The notes under the pieces are model-generated. The model was given only the letters and a program-made list of their open reading frames with translations. It had not been told where the DNA came from and made no database searches. From Camelimonas lactis (lineage in GTDB: Bacteria; Pseudomonadota; Alphaproteobacteria; Rhizobiales; Beijerinckiaceae): 64,000 nucleotides of DNA. The translations under genes and the position numbers were made by a program. Within the stretch, counting starts at the first letter, position 1. The number at the start of each line of letters is the position of its first letter. The stretch spans positions 24,548 through 88,547 of the forward strand of contig NZ_SLWL01000015.1 of the NCBI RefSeq assembly GCF_004342915.1, written 5' to 3'. Positions 29,399 to 38,660 of this stretch are shown here, one piece after another.

Positions 29399-30858
29399 TG
29401 CGAAAGATTTCCATTCTGGTTTGCGGCGTGGCGATGGGCGTCGGCATGTCGCTTGTGGCGACGCAGACCCGGCTGATGTCCACAACCAGCGCCACTGCAG
29501 CCTCGCCAGACATCTACCGCCAGCTCAACCTGTTCGGCGACGTCTTTGAGAAGGTCCGCAGCGACTACGTCGAGAAGCCCAGCGAGAGCAAGATGATCGA
29601 GTCGGCCATCAATGGCATGCTCTCATCGCTCGATCCGCACTCCAGTTACATGGACGCCAAGGCGTTCAAGGACATGCAGGTGGAGACGCGCGGCCAGTTC
29701 GGCGGCCTCGGCATCGAGGTGACGCAGGAGGACGGCCAGATCAAGGTCGTGACGCCGATCGACGACACCCCCGCCGCCCGCGCCGGCATCCTCACCAACG
29801 ATCTCATCACGAAGATCGACGGCGAAGCGGTGCAGGGCATGGCGCTGAACCAGGCCGTCGACAAGATGCGCGGACCGGTCAACACCAAGGTCACGCTCAC
29901 CATCCAGCGCCCGGGCCGCAAGGACCCGCTGCAGGTGACGCTGACCCGCGAGATGATCTCGATCCGCTCGGTGCGTTCGCGCGTCGAGGGCGACATCGCC
30001 TACATCCGCCTGACCCAGTTCATCGAGCACAGCTTCGACGACGTGAAGGCGGCCATCGAGAAGACCACCAAGGAAATCGGCGCCGACAAGATCAAGGGCT
30101 ACGTCCTTGACCTGCGCAACAACCGCGGCGGCCTGCTCGATCAGGCGGTTTACGTCTCCGACGCCTTCCTGAACCGGGGCGAGATCGTCTCGACCCGTGG
30201 CCGCAACGCCGACGAAACCCAGCGCTTCAGCGCCCGCAACGGCGACCTGACCAACGGCAAGCCGGTGGTTGTGCTGATCAATGGCGGCTCGGCCTCGGCG
30301 GCGGAAATCGTCGCCGGCGCCCTGCAGGACCACAAGCGCGCCACGTTGATCGGCACCCGGTCGTTCGGCAAGGGTTCTGTGCAGACCATTATTCCGCTCG
30401 GCTCCAACGGCGCGCTGCGACTCACCACCGCCCGCTACTACACGCCATCCGGCCGCTCCATTCAGGCCAAGGGCATCGACCCCGACATGGTGGTGCTGCA
30501 GGACATTCCCGACGAGTGGAAGGGCAAGGACGAGACCAAGGGCGAGGCCGGCCTGAAGGGGCACCTTTCCGGCGAGCGTCGCGACAGGGAAAAGGCTGCG
30601 GACCAGCAGGACGCCGCCCAGAAGAAACCGGACGACAAGGCTGCTCCCGACGCCGCAAAGGCAGCTCCCGACAAGGCCGCAAAAGACAAGGCCAGCAAGG
30701 ACAAGGAGCCGGAGGAGCAGTCTGGTTCATCCGCCTACATTCCGCCGGACCCGGCCAAGGACAAGCAATTGCAGGCCGCCCTGGAGTTGCTTCGCACCGG
30801 ACGGGTCGCTGCGGCGGTCGCAAGGCCAGCCGACGCCCAGAAGGCAAAGGCCAACTGA
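29398..30858 (+). CDS. ctpA: Carboxyl-terminal processing protease (S41 family, PDZ)
   Basis: Periplasmic serine protease of 486 residues with an N-terminal signal/anchor (ISILVCGVAMGVGMSLVA). The PDZ domain is around residues 95-175 (GGLGIEVTQEDG). The S41 core has the Ser nucleophile in NGGSASAAEIVAGAL (near residue 298) and the general-base Lys in SFGKGSVQ (near 323). The C-terminus is a long charged linker rich in Lys, Asp and Ala. The ATG shares its A with the envC stop codon. The envC-ctpA-rppH order is common in Rhizobiales. Confidence 0.95.
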   Translation: MRKISILVCGVAMGVGMSLVATQTRLMSTTSATAASPDIYRQLNLFGDVFEKVRSDYVEKPSESKMIESAINGMLSSLDPHSSYMDAKAFKDMQVETRGQFGGLGIEVTQEDGQIKVVTPIDDTPAARAGILTNDLITKIDGEAVQGMALNQAVDKMRGPVNTKVTLTIQRPGRKDPLQVTLTREMISIRSVRSRVEGDIAYIRLTQFIEHSFDDVKAAIEKTTKEIGADKIKGYVLDLRNNRGGLLDQAVYVSDAFLNRGEIVSTRGRNADETQRFSARNGDLTNGKPVVVLINGGSASAAEIVAGALQDHKRATLIGTRSFGKGSVQTIIPLGSNGALRLTTARYYTPSGRSIQAKGIDPDMVVLQDIPDEWKGKDETKGEAGLKGHLSGERRDREKAADQQDAAQKKPDDKAAPDAAKAAPDKAAKDKASKDKEPEEQSGSSAYIPPDPAKDKQLQAALELLRTGRVAAAVARPADAQKAKAN

Positions 30859-30898
30859 AGCGGCGTTCGCAAGAACAGAAACAGGAACAGATGAAGGG

Positions 30899-30925
30899 CC
30901 CCGGCGCATCCGCCGGGGTCTTTTT
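30899..30925 (+). terminator. Intrinsic terminator after ctpA
   Basis: Perfect stem CCCCGGCG-CATC-CGCCGGGG followed by TCTTTTT, about 40 bases after the ctpA stop. The remaining part of the 400-base gap to rppH shows no gene. Confidence 0.88.
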
Positions 30926-31258
30926 CATGTCGCCCCGGCTCTCCCCGCCAGTTCCGGGACAGACGCAAACATTGCTTTTCTGGCGAGCGTGAAGGACGGC
31001 CCGCCAGAAAGCGGCGCGCTGCTCCGCCCCGGGCAGGCATGGCCCCGTCATCTGCTCCGCGCCGCAGTCACCGCATGGCCACGACGCGGCCCGCTTGCCG
31101 CCGGCCCATTGCCAGAGCGGGGTTGCATCCGGCATAACAACCTCCCCCGGGAACGCTTCCGGGTCTGCAGCATAAGGCGCAGGATGGACCCGGCCCGGTT
31201 GGGCCGGATAACCACGATCGCCTGATTGCCAGTACTTTACCCCCGGGCGAGGCCTGCA

Positions 31259-31777
31259 ATGAACGACGACAAGCGCTTTTTGAAACTCCCCTATCGCCTG
31301 TGCGTCGGCGTCATGCTGCTCAATCGCGACAACAACGTGTTTGTTGGCAGAAGGCGCAACGAGGCGGGGCCGGAGCATGTCAACGCCGCCTATTCCTGGC
31401 AAATGCCCCAGGGCGGCATAGACGAGGGGGAGGAGCCGTACCCGGCGGCGCTGCGCGAACTTTATGAGGAAACCAGCGTTCGCTCCGTCGAGCTGGTTGC
31501 GGAAGCGCCGGACTGGTACAGCTACGACCTGCCGCAGGAGATCCTGCGCCGCTCATGGCGGGGGCGATATCGCGGCCAGAAACAGAAGTGGTTTGCCCTG
31601 CGTTTCACCGGCAACGAGACGGAGATCAACGTGCGCCATCCCGCAGGCGGCCACAGGGCAGAGTTCAGCGAATGGCGCTGGGCCCCAATGGACAGCCTGC
31701 CAGGCCTGATCATCCCGTTCAAGCGTCCGGTTTATGAACAGGTGGTCGCCGCGTTTTCACAGCTGGCGGAAAACTGA
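31259..31777 (+). CDS. rppH: RNA pyrophosphohydrolase (Nudix)
   Basis: Nudix hydrolase of 172 residues that removes pyrophosphate from 5'-triphosphate RNA ends and so starts mRNA decay. The Nudix box is complete: [20 protein letters not shown]. The RppH-type start [21 protein letters not shown] and the WQMPQGG motif are present. I chose MNDDKRF at 31259; eleven more in-frame codons upstream look unconserved. Confidence 0.93.
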   Translation: MNDDKRFLKLPYRLCVGVMLLNRDNNVFVGRRRNEAGPEHVNAAYSWQMPQGGIDEGEEPYPAALRELYEETSVRSVELVAEAPDWYSYDLPQEILRRSWRGRYRGQKQKWFALRFTGNETEINVRHPAGGHRAEFSEWRWAPMDSLPGLIIPFKRPVYEQVVAAFSQLAEN

Positions 31778-31790
31778 TCCGGCCTCCGCC

Positions 31791-32732
31791 TCAGCCCCGT
31801 CCCGTCAGGCGGCGCCAGATCGCCGGAAACAGCCGGCCGTCGATCACCGCCAAACCCAGGCCAACCATCGCCATGCCAAGGAAAGCCGTGGGCGGCAGCC
31901 GTTCGCCGAGCACCATGGCCCCGAGCGCCACCGCCCACCCAGGGATCAGCAGGTTCACCAGCATCAGGTTGGTGGCCCCGGCCTCCGCCAGCACCCGGTA
32001 GAAAATGATATAGGGCAGCGCCGTGGCGATCACGCCCAGCGCCAGCACCGCGGCGACAGCCCCTGCTCCCGGCGCCGGCCGCGCCCACGGCTGGTCGACG
32101 ATGAGCGCCAATGGAACAATGACAACGGCCACCATCAGCTGCTGGCCAAAGGCGGCGACCACCGGGGTCACGTCCATGCTGCGGAACACCCGGCCATAGA
32201 CGGCGGAGGCCGCATAGCTGACGGTCGCTGACAGGCAGGTGACCTGGGCCAGCACGGCGCTGTCCATGCCGGAAAGCACCCCCGGCCCCACCACCAGGGC
32301 AACGCCCAGCATGCCGGCGAGAACGCCGGTGAACCTCTGCGGCGTCAGCTTTTCGTCATCGGTCAGCAGATGCGCCATCACCGCGGTCAGCAGCGGCGTC
32401 GGCGCGTTGAGAATGGCGGCCATGCTGGAGGGAATTTGTGTCTGCGCCCACGCCACCATCATCCACGGGATCAGGTTATTGAGCGCCCCCATGATGAAGA
32501 ACGCCCGCCAGACCTTCGCCTGACGCGGCAGGCGCTGCCGTCCCACCGCCACGATGAGACCAAGCGCAAGCGCGGCCACCCCCACCCGTCCGGCCACCAC
32601 GCTGAACGGCGCGAAACCCGTGAGAGCGAACTTGATAAACATGAAGCCGCCGCCCCACAGGGCGGACATCAGCAATATCAGCAGCCAGAGGCGGCCGGTC
32701 ATGCCGGCGTTGGCGGAGGTTGGGCCGGTCAT
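31791..32732 (-). CDS. DMT-superfamily (EamA) transporter
   Basis: Integral membrane protein of 313 residues made of two EamA repeats, about ten helices in all: LLILLMSALWGGGFMFIKF at the start, VVGPGVLSGMDSAVLAQ between the repeats and AVALGAMVLGERLPPTAFLG in the second. Such proteins usually export amino acids or other metabolites; the substrate cannot be told. It converges with rppH with only 13 bases between the stops. Confidence 0.88.
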   Translation of the reverse strand: MTGPTSANAGMTGRLWLLILLMSALWGGGFMFIKFALTGFAPFSVVAGRVGVAALALGLIVAVGRQRLPRQAKVWRAFFIMGALNNLIPWMMVAWAQTQIPSSMAAILNAPTPLLTAVMAHLLTDDEKLTPQRFTGVLAGMLGVALVVGPGVLSGMDSAVLAQVTCLSATVSYAASAVYGRVFRSMDVTPVVAAFGQQLMVAVVIVPLALIVDQPWARPAPGAGAVAAVLALGVIATALPYIIFYRVLAEAGATNLMLVNLLIPGWAVALGAMVLGERLPPTAFLGMAMVGLGLAVIDGRLFPAIWRRLTGRG

Positions 32733-32909
32733 GAAATCATGGCCAGAAGTGCGCGCAATGGCGCTGCTGACAAAACATCCCCACGATTGCGCGTCCTCAC
32801 AGCATTAGCCTGGCCTGAAGCCGTACAGCACAAGCCCAGCTTTTTCTTTATTGCTTGCGCCGATAAACGTCCGGAAACCGAAGCAGAACCCGCTCACCGG
32901 ACATATACA

Positions 32910-34766
32910 TCAACCGGCGAGTTCAAAATGCGACCCGATCGGGTTGAGGTTCGGGTTGTAAAACGGATCCCGGCGGCGGAAGTCCGGATGCGCCTCGTAG
33001 AGTTTTTCCCGATCCGCGTCGAGGCGCCTGCGCTTGGCCGGATCCATCAGATCATCGCCCCGGCTAATCGACTCATGGTGAAACAGTCGGGCTGCCGTTG
33101 CGACAACATTGAAATATCCCGCTTCGTAAAGCCGGAGACAAAGATCAATATCGTTATAGGCGACCGGAAAGTCCTCGTTGAAGCCGCCGATCTCGTCGAA
33201 CTTCGTCCGCGACATCATCAGACAGGCGCCTGTAACCGCAAGCCAGTTATACTCCAGCAGGTTGCGCAGGAAGTAGCCCGGCCTGTCGGCGCGTTCATGC
33301 AACAGCGCGTGGACTGGCCCGACCGCCGAATTGATCACGCCCACATGCTGCACGCCGCCCGTCTGCGGGTACAACAATTTGGCGCCAACCGCGCCAATGT
33401 GCGGCAGTTGCGCGAAACCGGCCATGCGCTCCAGCCAGTCAGGAGTGATGACCTCGGTGTCGTCATTGAGGAACAGCAACAATTCGCCATCGGAATGGCG
33501 CGCGCCAATATTGTTCAGTTCCGAATAGTTGAAGGGCGCGTCGTGGCGGATAACCTTCACGCCCCTGCGCCGCTCCTCTTCCAGCATCCCCAGGGTGGCG
33601 GCGTCTGTCGATCCATTATCCAGCACCACAATCTGAAAATTCTGGTAACTGGACTTCGCCCGGATGGACTCCAGACACACGCCGAGCACCCGGCCGTTGT
33701 TCTTGCTGGGAATGATAATGGATATCAGCGGCGCGCCCTGCATATGCGGACGCACGCGGAAAAAGCCCCGCGCTTCCTGCACCGGCTCCAGCTCGCCGGA
33801 TATGCCGCGCCGCGCCAGCGCGTCCTGCCGCGCCCGTTTGCCGGCTTCGATCGCATAGGGCTTGGCGTCCTGATCTCCGGCGGCCGAGCCTGGATTGACG
33901 CGCCAGTGATACAGCACCCGGGGAATATGCACGATGCGCCGGGCCTTTTCGGCGATCCGCAGCACCAGATCCCAGTCCTGACTGCCGTCGAACCCAGACC
34001 GCAACAGCCCCGTCTCATCCACCAGGCTCCTGCGCACGCAACTGACGTGGCAGGTGTACATGATGCTCATCAGCGTATCGGGCGACCAGTCCGGCTTGAA
34101 GAACGGCTCGAAATGCCGGCCGCGCGGCGAGAGCTTGTCCTCGTCGCTATACAGATAGTCCGCGCCCGTATCGTGGATCGCCCGCGCCAGTTCATACAGG
34201 CAGTCCACTGTCAGTTCGTCGTCGTGATCGAGAAAAACGATGTAATCGCCCGTCGCCGCGGCGATGGCGCGGTTGGTGGCGACGGAAATACCGCCGTTCT
34301 GTTCCGTGAACAGCACCTGGATGCGGGGATCGGCGATCTGCGCCAACGCCGCGCGCGTTTCCGGCGCCGGGCTGGCGTCGTCGGCGAGGATCAACTGCCA
34401 GTGCGGATACCACTGCGCCTGCACGGAACGGATCATCGCCTCCAGCAGGGCCGGCGGCGTATTCCACGTGGGAGTGACGATCGAGAAGCGAATATGGAAA
34501 CCAGGCTTCGCCAGAACATCCGCCAGATCGGCGGGCCGCGCCGGCGCGATATAACGGTAGGCTCCGCCGCCGGCGCCAAGCAGCCGGCGGACCAGCGCGC
34601 TGTCGGCGATATAGGGCGCCAGGCGCCGACGCAGCCAGTGGCGCGCCCGCGATGGCAACACGGCTTTGGCAAAAGCCCGGAGACGGTTGTCAGGACGAGC
34701 CAGATGTGCGGCCTTCCGCCCGGCGGTTTCGCCATCGCCCGGCGTTGCGCCGTTCCCTGCTGTCAT
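32910..34766 (-). CDS. Two-domain family 2 glycosyltransferase
   Basis: About 618 residues with two GT-A domains in one chain. The first begins FSIVTPTWNTPP, with the metal-binding region VFLDHDDELT and GFDGSQDWDLVLR. The second begins LISIIIPSKNNGRVL, with LLLFLNDDTEVI and GGFNEDFPVAYNDIDLCLR. Such double transferases commonly build rhamnan-type or O-antigen chains. No other polysaccharide gene is nearby and composition is AT-richer than its neighbours, so horizontal origin is possible. I took MTAGNG at 34766 with GGGAGAG upstream; a Met at 34814 is the alternative. Cytosolic. Confidence 0.86.
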   Translation of the reverse strand: MTAGNGATPGDGETAGRKAAHLARPDNRLRAFAKAVLPSRARHWLRRRLAPYIADSALVRRLLGAGGGAYRYIAPARPADLADVLAKPGFHIRFSIVTPTWNTPPALLEAMIRSVQAQWYPHWQLILADDASPAPETRAALAQIADPRIQVLFTEQNGGISVATNRAIAAATGDYIVFLDHDDELTVDCLYELARAIHDTGADYLYSDEDKLSPRGRHFEPFFKPDWSPDTLMSIMYTCHVSCVRRSLVDETGLLRSGFDGSQDWDLVLRIAEKARRIVHIPRVLYHWRVNPGSAAGDQDAKPYAIEAGKRARQDALARRGISGELEPVQEARGFFRVRPHMQGAPLISIIIPSKNNGRVLGVCLESIRAKSSYQNFQIVVLDNGSTDAATLGMLEEERRRGVKVIRHDAPFNYSELNNIGARHSDGELLLFLNDDTEVITPDWLERMAGFAQLPHIGAVGAKLLYPQTGGVQHVGVINSAVGPVHALLHERADRPGYFLRNLLEYNWLAVTGACLMMSRTKFDEIGGFNEDFPVAYNDIDLCLRLYEAGYFNVVATAARLFHHESISRGDDLMDPAKRRRLDADREKLYEAHPDFRRRDPFYNPNLNPIGSHFELAG

Positions 34767-34992
34767 GGTGGCGATGCTCTCCCAGGAACCGGTTTCCGGC
34801 AAGGCGGCCCGCAATGGAGAATCCGCCGTCGACCGACACGCGCCCGCAACTCCGGCTGCCCCGAAGCACGTGCACCGACTGGAACTGCTCTAACCTGAGC
34901 GTTCGCATCATGCAAACGGCGGCTGACAGCCTGCTGGCCTGACGGCGGGGCTGGCCCGCCGTCAGGCGCTTTACGCCCTCATCACGCCTGGA

Positions 34993-36375
34993 TCAGGGTT
35001 TCTGCTTCATCAGATGCGCCGCCATGGCGGCGAAGGCCGGCAGGGTCAGGGGATCGTTGGCGGCGTTGGCGGCGATGGGATGGGAAGCGAAGCGGACGAT
35101 CACCATCTTCGCCGCCGGATCCACATAAATCGACTGGCCATGGATGCCGCGCGCCATGAAGGCCTTGTTGGCGTTATCGGTCACCCACCACATGTCGCGA
35201 TAGGACCAGCCGGGCAGCGTCTTGTAGCCGGCCGCCGCGAAAGCTTCGCGGTCGCCGCCGTTGCGGATATCCGCGACGACGCTGGCCGGAATCACCTGGC
35301 GATCGCCAATCTTGCCGTCGTTGCGCATCAGTTCGCCGAAACGGGCCATGTCGCGCAGGGTGGCGTTCAGGCCGCCGCCGCCAGACTCATCGCCGGCCGG
35401 GTCCATCAGGAAATAGGCGTCGTCATCGGCGCCCATCGGCTCCCAGATCTGCTCGCGCAGCAATTCCGCCAGCGACTTGCCGCCGGCGCGCCGCACGATC
35501 CACGCCAGCACCTCCGCATTGCTGGTCTTGTAGGCGAAGTCCTTGCCGTGCGGCCCTTCCTTGGGTAACGCCGCAAGGAATTCGGCGAAATTGTCCGGCC
35601 CCTTGTAACCGGGGGGGCGCGGCAGGATGCCGCCGGCCCGGGCGTAGTCCCAGATGCTCGACGTCGGATCGGCGTAATTCTCGGTGTATTTGACGCCGAT
35701 GCGCATATCCATGACGTCGCGCACCGTGGCGTCGCCATAGGCTGAATCCTTCAACTCTGGCACATATTTGGTGACAGGCGCCTGCGGGTCGAGCTTGCCT
35801 TGCGCCGCCAGCATGGCCGCCAGCGTGCCGACGAATGATTTGGTGACCGACATGGCCTGGTGCGGCCGGTGCGGCGCGGCGGCGCCGAAGTAGCGCTCGT
35901 AAATCACCTTGCCGTCATGCATCACCAGAATGCTGTCGGTGTAGGTGTTCGCCAGCATCTCCTTCCACGTCATGTCGGCGCCGGTCATGGTCCTGAACGC
36001 CAGGCCGTCCAGTTCGGCCGGCTGCGACGGCAGTTGGGAAGGCGTTTCCGCATGGCGCACGCCGCGCGTCGGCAGCAGCTCGCGCATATGATTGAACGAC
36101 CAGCGGATCTGCGGGAATTTCAGCATGCTGCCGTCGGAAGCGCGGATCGTCTTGTCCTTCGGCGGCGGCGAGCCCTGCATCCAGCCGAGCTTCACCGGAT
36201 CGGTCGTCGCCGGGTCCGGCAGGGCAGGCCCGCCCTGGGCGCCAGCGGCATGGCTCCAGACGGCGGCAAGGGCGACCGTTCCCAGCGCCAGCGCTCTCAT
36301 GACGGCGCGAGGTCGCGCCGCCGCCCTGGCGAACGAATTTTCCGGATCGTGCTTCCCGGCTTCAATCATACTCAT
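34993..36375 (-). CDS. Exported serine hydrolase, beta-lactamase/PBP4* family
   Basis: A 460-residue class C-type serine hydrolase with a signal segment (MRALALGTVALAAVWSHAAGA). The nucleophile motif SxxK is in AMSVTKSFVGTLAAML, the Tyr motif in YKTSNAEVLAWIV and the third motif near RGIHGQSIYVDP. The family includes esterases, peptidases and amidases, so true beta-lactamase activity should not be assumed. The ATG at 36375 is preceded by GGGAGG. It stands alone, divergent from nothing obvious; a short dyad GGCCAT-N7-ATGGCC lies about 100 bases upstream. Confidence 0.85.
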   Translation of the reverse strand: MSMIEAGKHDPENSFARAAARPRAVMRALALGTVALAAVWSHAAGAQGGPALPDPATTDPVKLGWMQGSPPPKDKTIRASDGSMLKFPQIRWSFNHMRELLPTRGVRHAETPSQLPSQPAELDGLAFRTMTGADMTWKEMLANTYTDSILVMHDGKVIYERYFGAAAPHRPHQAMSVTKSFVGTLAAMLAAQGKLDPQAPVTKYVPELKDSAYGDATVRDVMDMRIGVKYTENYADPTSSIWDYARAGGILPRPPGYKGPDNFAEFLAALPKEGPHGKDFAYKTSNAEVLAWIVRRAGGKSLAELLREQIWEPMGADDDAYFLMDPAGDESGGGGLNATLRDMARFGELMRNDGKIGDRQVIPASVVADIRNGGDREAFAAAGYKTLPGWSYRDMWWVTDNANKAFMARGIHGQSIYVDPAAKMVIVRFASHPIAANAANDPLTLPAFAAMAAHLMKQKP

Positions 36376-36649
36376 GTCCTCCCTGCTCCGACGCGCCCCG
36401 CGGGCCGGCGCGGATATCATCTGATGCGCCCGGCGCCGAATACTCGCTGAGGATAGATGATTTTTGCGGCCCGTGGCCATACCACTAATGGCCATGAAGT
36501 AATCTGCTGGTGAAGCGTCGGAATTCGCCAAAAAAAACGGCGTCGCCGCGCATCCGCCAACATCACCGCGTCCTGCCGAAGCTGGCTCAGGCGAATCGCC
36601 CCTCCCTGTTCAACAAGTTGGATTTGCCGATCACCATCGCCAGAGCGAT

Positions 36650-37324
36650 TCATGCAGCGCCGGGATGGCCCTGGCGCAGCGACGTCCGTTGCCGTCCCGC
36701 GCCGTCGAAATTCTCCGGCGCCAGCCAGGCGGCGAACATGCGCTCACATGCCGGCCATTCATGATCGAGCATGGCGAACCAGGCGGTGTCGCGGTTGCGG
36801 CCCTTGCGAGCCATATGCTGGCGAAACAGGCCCTCGTACTGGAAACCGAAGCGCCCGGCCGCCCGGCGCGACGGGGCGTTGTCATTGTCGCACTTCCATT
36901 CCACCCGGCGGTAGCCGGCGGCGAACAGTTGGCGCAGCAAAAGGAACACCGCCTCCGTCGCCTCGCGCGTTCTCTGCAGGCCCGGCGCGAACGCCACATA
37001 ACCGATTTCAGCCACGCCATCGGCGGGCCGGATTTCCATGATGGTCAGAAAACCGCCCGCCCGGCCTGAAAGCCGCTCCACAACGGCGTAGGGCAATATG
37101 CCAGGGCGCGCCGCCACGTCGGCGACGATGGCGCGCAGGCCGGCGTCATCGGCTGGGGCCAGGGGCGGCAGCCAGGTCCAGACCGCCTCGGCGCCGCGAA
37201 ACGCCGCCGCCAGATCATCGCCGTGCCGCTGGAGATCAAGCGGCTCCAGCCGCGTCCATTGCCCTCCCAGCGCCTGGCGCGGGGGAAACGGCGGCGCCGT
37301 CCAGTCCGCCGGCAGATCAACCAT
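36650..37324 (-). CDS. GNAT-family N-acetyltransferase (RimJ/RimL type)
   Basis: A 224-residue acetyltransferase of the RimJ/RimL style: LGGQWTRLEPLDLQRHGDDLAAAF at the start (given in part), GFLTIMEIRPADGVAEIGYV and the acetyl-CoA region LQRTREATEAVFLLL, then WKCDNDNAPSRRAAGRFGF. The acceptor is unknown. The ATG at 37324 has GGGAGG six bases upstream. It is the last gene of the tight run cobW-WD40-89-residue protein-acetyltransferase, with only 14 bases before it. Confidence 0.85.
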   Translation of the reverse strand: MVDLPADWTAPPFPPRQALGGQWTRLEPLDLQRHGDDLAAAFRGAEAVWTWLPPLAPADDAGLRAIVADVAARPGILPYAVVERLSGRAGGFLTIMEIRPADGVAEIGYVAFAPGLQRTREATEAVFLLLRQLFAAGYRRVEWKCDNDNAPSRRAAGRFGFQYEGLFRQHMARKGRNRDTAWFAMLDHEWPACERMFAAWLAPENFDGAGRQRTSLRQGHPGAA

Positions 37325-37338
37325 CCCCGCCTCCCTTT

Positions 37339-37608
37339 TCACACGCTGTCCGCGACAGCCTGAAGAACGTCCTGTTCTGTCACCTCCGCCATCGGGCGGG
37401 CGATCTTCAGCGCCCGGGTTTTCGCGCCCGGCGCCATCACCAGGATCACCGTCTCCGTCCCCGGGCAGGAGGGATCGCGACAGATGATCTCGTTCACCGA
37501 AAACCGCGTTTCGGGAGCGTCGCCGCAAACCGTCGCCGCCCACGCGCGGATGCGATCGCTCACGGCGCGATCCGCCGCCGGCTTCCTGCTGAACCACGAC
37601 ATGGCCAT
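37339..37608 (-). CDS. Small protein of unknown function with a CRDPSCPGTET motif
   Basis: An 89-residue protein, MAMSWFSRK... with a central NEIICRDPSCPGTETVILVM and the ending ITEQDVLQAVADSV-like helix (MAEVTEQDVLQAV). The two cysteines five residues apart could bind a metal or form a disulfide. I do not recognise a named family. It lies 12 bases after the WD40 gene and 14 before the acetyltransferase, so it belongs to the cobW operon. A second Met two codons in is an alternative start. Confidence 0.75.
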   Translation of the reverse strand: MAMSWFSRKPAADRAVSDRIRAWAATVCGDAPETRFSVNEIICRDPSCPGTETVILVMAPGAKTRALKIARPMAEVTEQDVLQAVADSV

Positions 37609-37620
37609 GGCGACGCCCGA

Positions 37621-38646
37621 TCAAACCGGCAGGGTCAGCAGGCCGCCGGCGCCATCGGCGGTTCCAAACACCATCCGCTTGCCTTTGGCGTCCCAGGCCA
37701 TCGCCGTCACCGGGCCGCCGGGGGCCGGCATGCGCGCCATCAGTTCGGAATTGTCAGTCAGCCGCACCAGCATCACCGCGCCGTCATCGTAGCCAATCGC
37801 GATGATCAGCGCCCGTGGATGAAAGGCGACCTGGGTCACCTTCGCAGGGCGCACGCCGCATTCGCGCGGCGCCTTGCCCATGGGACCGTCCTTGGCCTCG
37901 AACGGCCAGATGATGGCGGCGTCAGCGCCGGACGACGCCATCCACAGTCCGTCATTTGACCAGGACAGGGAGCGCGGCTTGGCCGGATAACCGGACATGC
38001 GCATGTCCTTTTTGTCGGCGAGCCGCCAGCCATGCAGCATGTTCTCCTGCATGGAGGTGATGAAGAAGCGGCCGTCCGGCGAGAAGCTGGCGTCGAGGTG
38101 CGAGCCTTTCCAGAATAGCGCCTCCGGCGCAGCGTCCGTGTTGGGGAACCACAGGCTGGCGCCGTTGTAATGGGCAAGGCCAAGCCGGTAGCCTTTTGGC
38201 GCGAAGGCGATGCCGCGCACGCTTGAGGGCGCCTCCATCCGGCGCACGTTCCCTTTGGCGTCGCGCGCCGCCACCTGCTTGCCGCAGCTCCAGGCGATGG
38301 CCCCGCCGCTGGCGGCCACCGCGTCGATCCAGCGACCCTTCTCATCGGAAATGGCGCGGGTTTCGCCATTCACATGCGTGACGACGACGCGCCCGTCGTC
38401 TCCACCGGTGACAAACTGGTCGCCGGCGCCAACGGCGGCCAGCACCGCGCCGCCGGGGTGGACGTCGACGCGCCGCTCGCCAGCGGCGTCACACAGCAGC
38501 ACGCAGCCATCGCCGAGGGCCAGCATCGCCATATCGCCGGCGAAGGCGGCGCCGGTCACATGCGCGCCCGCATCGAGCGGCCGCACATGGTCGAGCAGGG
38601 AAGTCACGGCGCCAGTGGCCGTGGCGTTCGGGGCGGCAGAGGTCAT
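37621..38646 (-). CDS. WD40-repeat beta-propeller protein
   Basis: About 341 residues made of seven propeller-like repeats, for example VVTHVNGETRAISDEKGRW, DASFSPDGRFFITSMQENML, SLSWSNDGLWMASSGADAAI and VTAMAWDAKGKRMVFGTADG. No signal peptide is visible, so it is probably cytosolic. I recall this protein type next to CobW in many alphaproteobacteria, with no proven role. The ATG at 38646 is chosen; a TTG at 38664 overlapping the cobW stop is possible. Confidence 0.85.
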   Translation of the reverse strand: MTSAAPNATATGAVTSLLDHVRPLDAGAHVTGAAFAGDMAMLALGDGCVLLCDAAGERRVDVHPGGAVLAAVGAGDQFVTGGDDGRVVVTHVNGETRAISDEKGRWIDAVAASGGAIAWSCGKQVAARDAKGNVRRMEAPSSVRGIAFAPKGYRLGLAHYNGASLWFPNTDAAPEALFWKGSHLDASFSPDGRFFITSMQENMLHGWRLADKKDMRMSGYPAKPRSLSWSNDGLWMASSGADAAIIWPFEAKDGPMGKAPRECGVRPAKVTQVAFHPRALIIAIGYDDGAVMLVRLTDNSELMARMPAPGGPVTAMAWDAKGKRMVFGTADGAGGLLTLPV

Positions 38647-38660
38647 GGCGTCACCAACAA

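Noticed and set aside
32370..34898. 842-codon plus-strand frame
   Set aside because: Antisense to the DMT transporter and the glycosyltransferase, both supported by motifs.
34993..36375. A beta-lactamase resistance gene
   Set aside because: The family is broad (esterases, peptidases); the SxxK and Tyr motifs alone do not show lactam hydrolysis.
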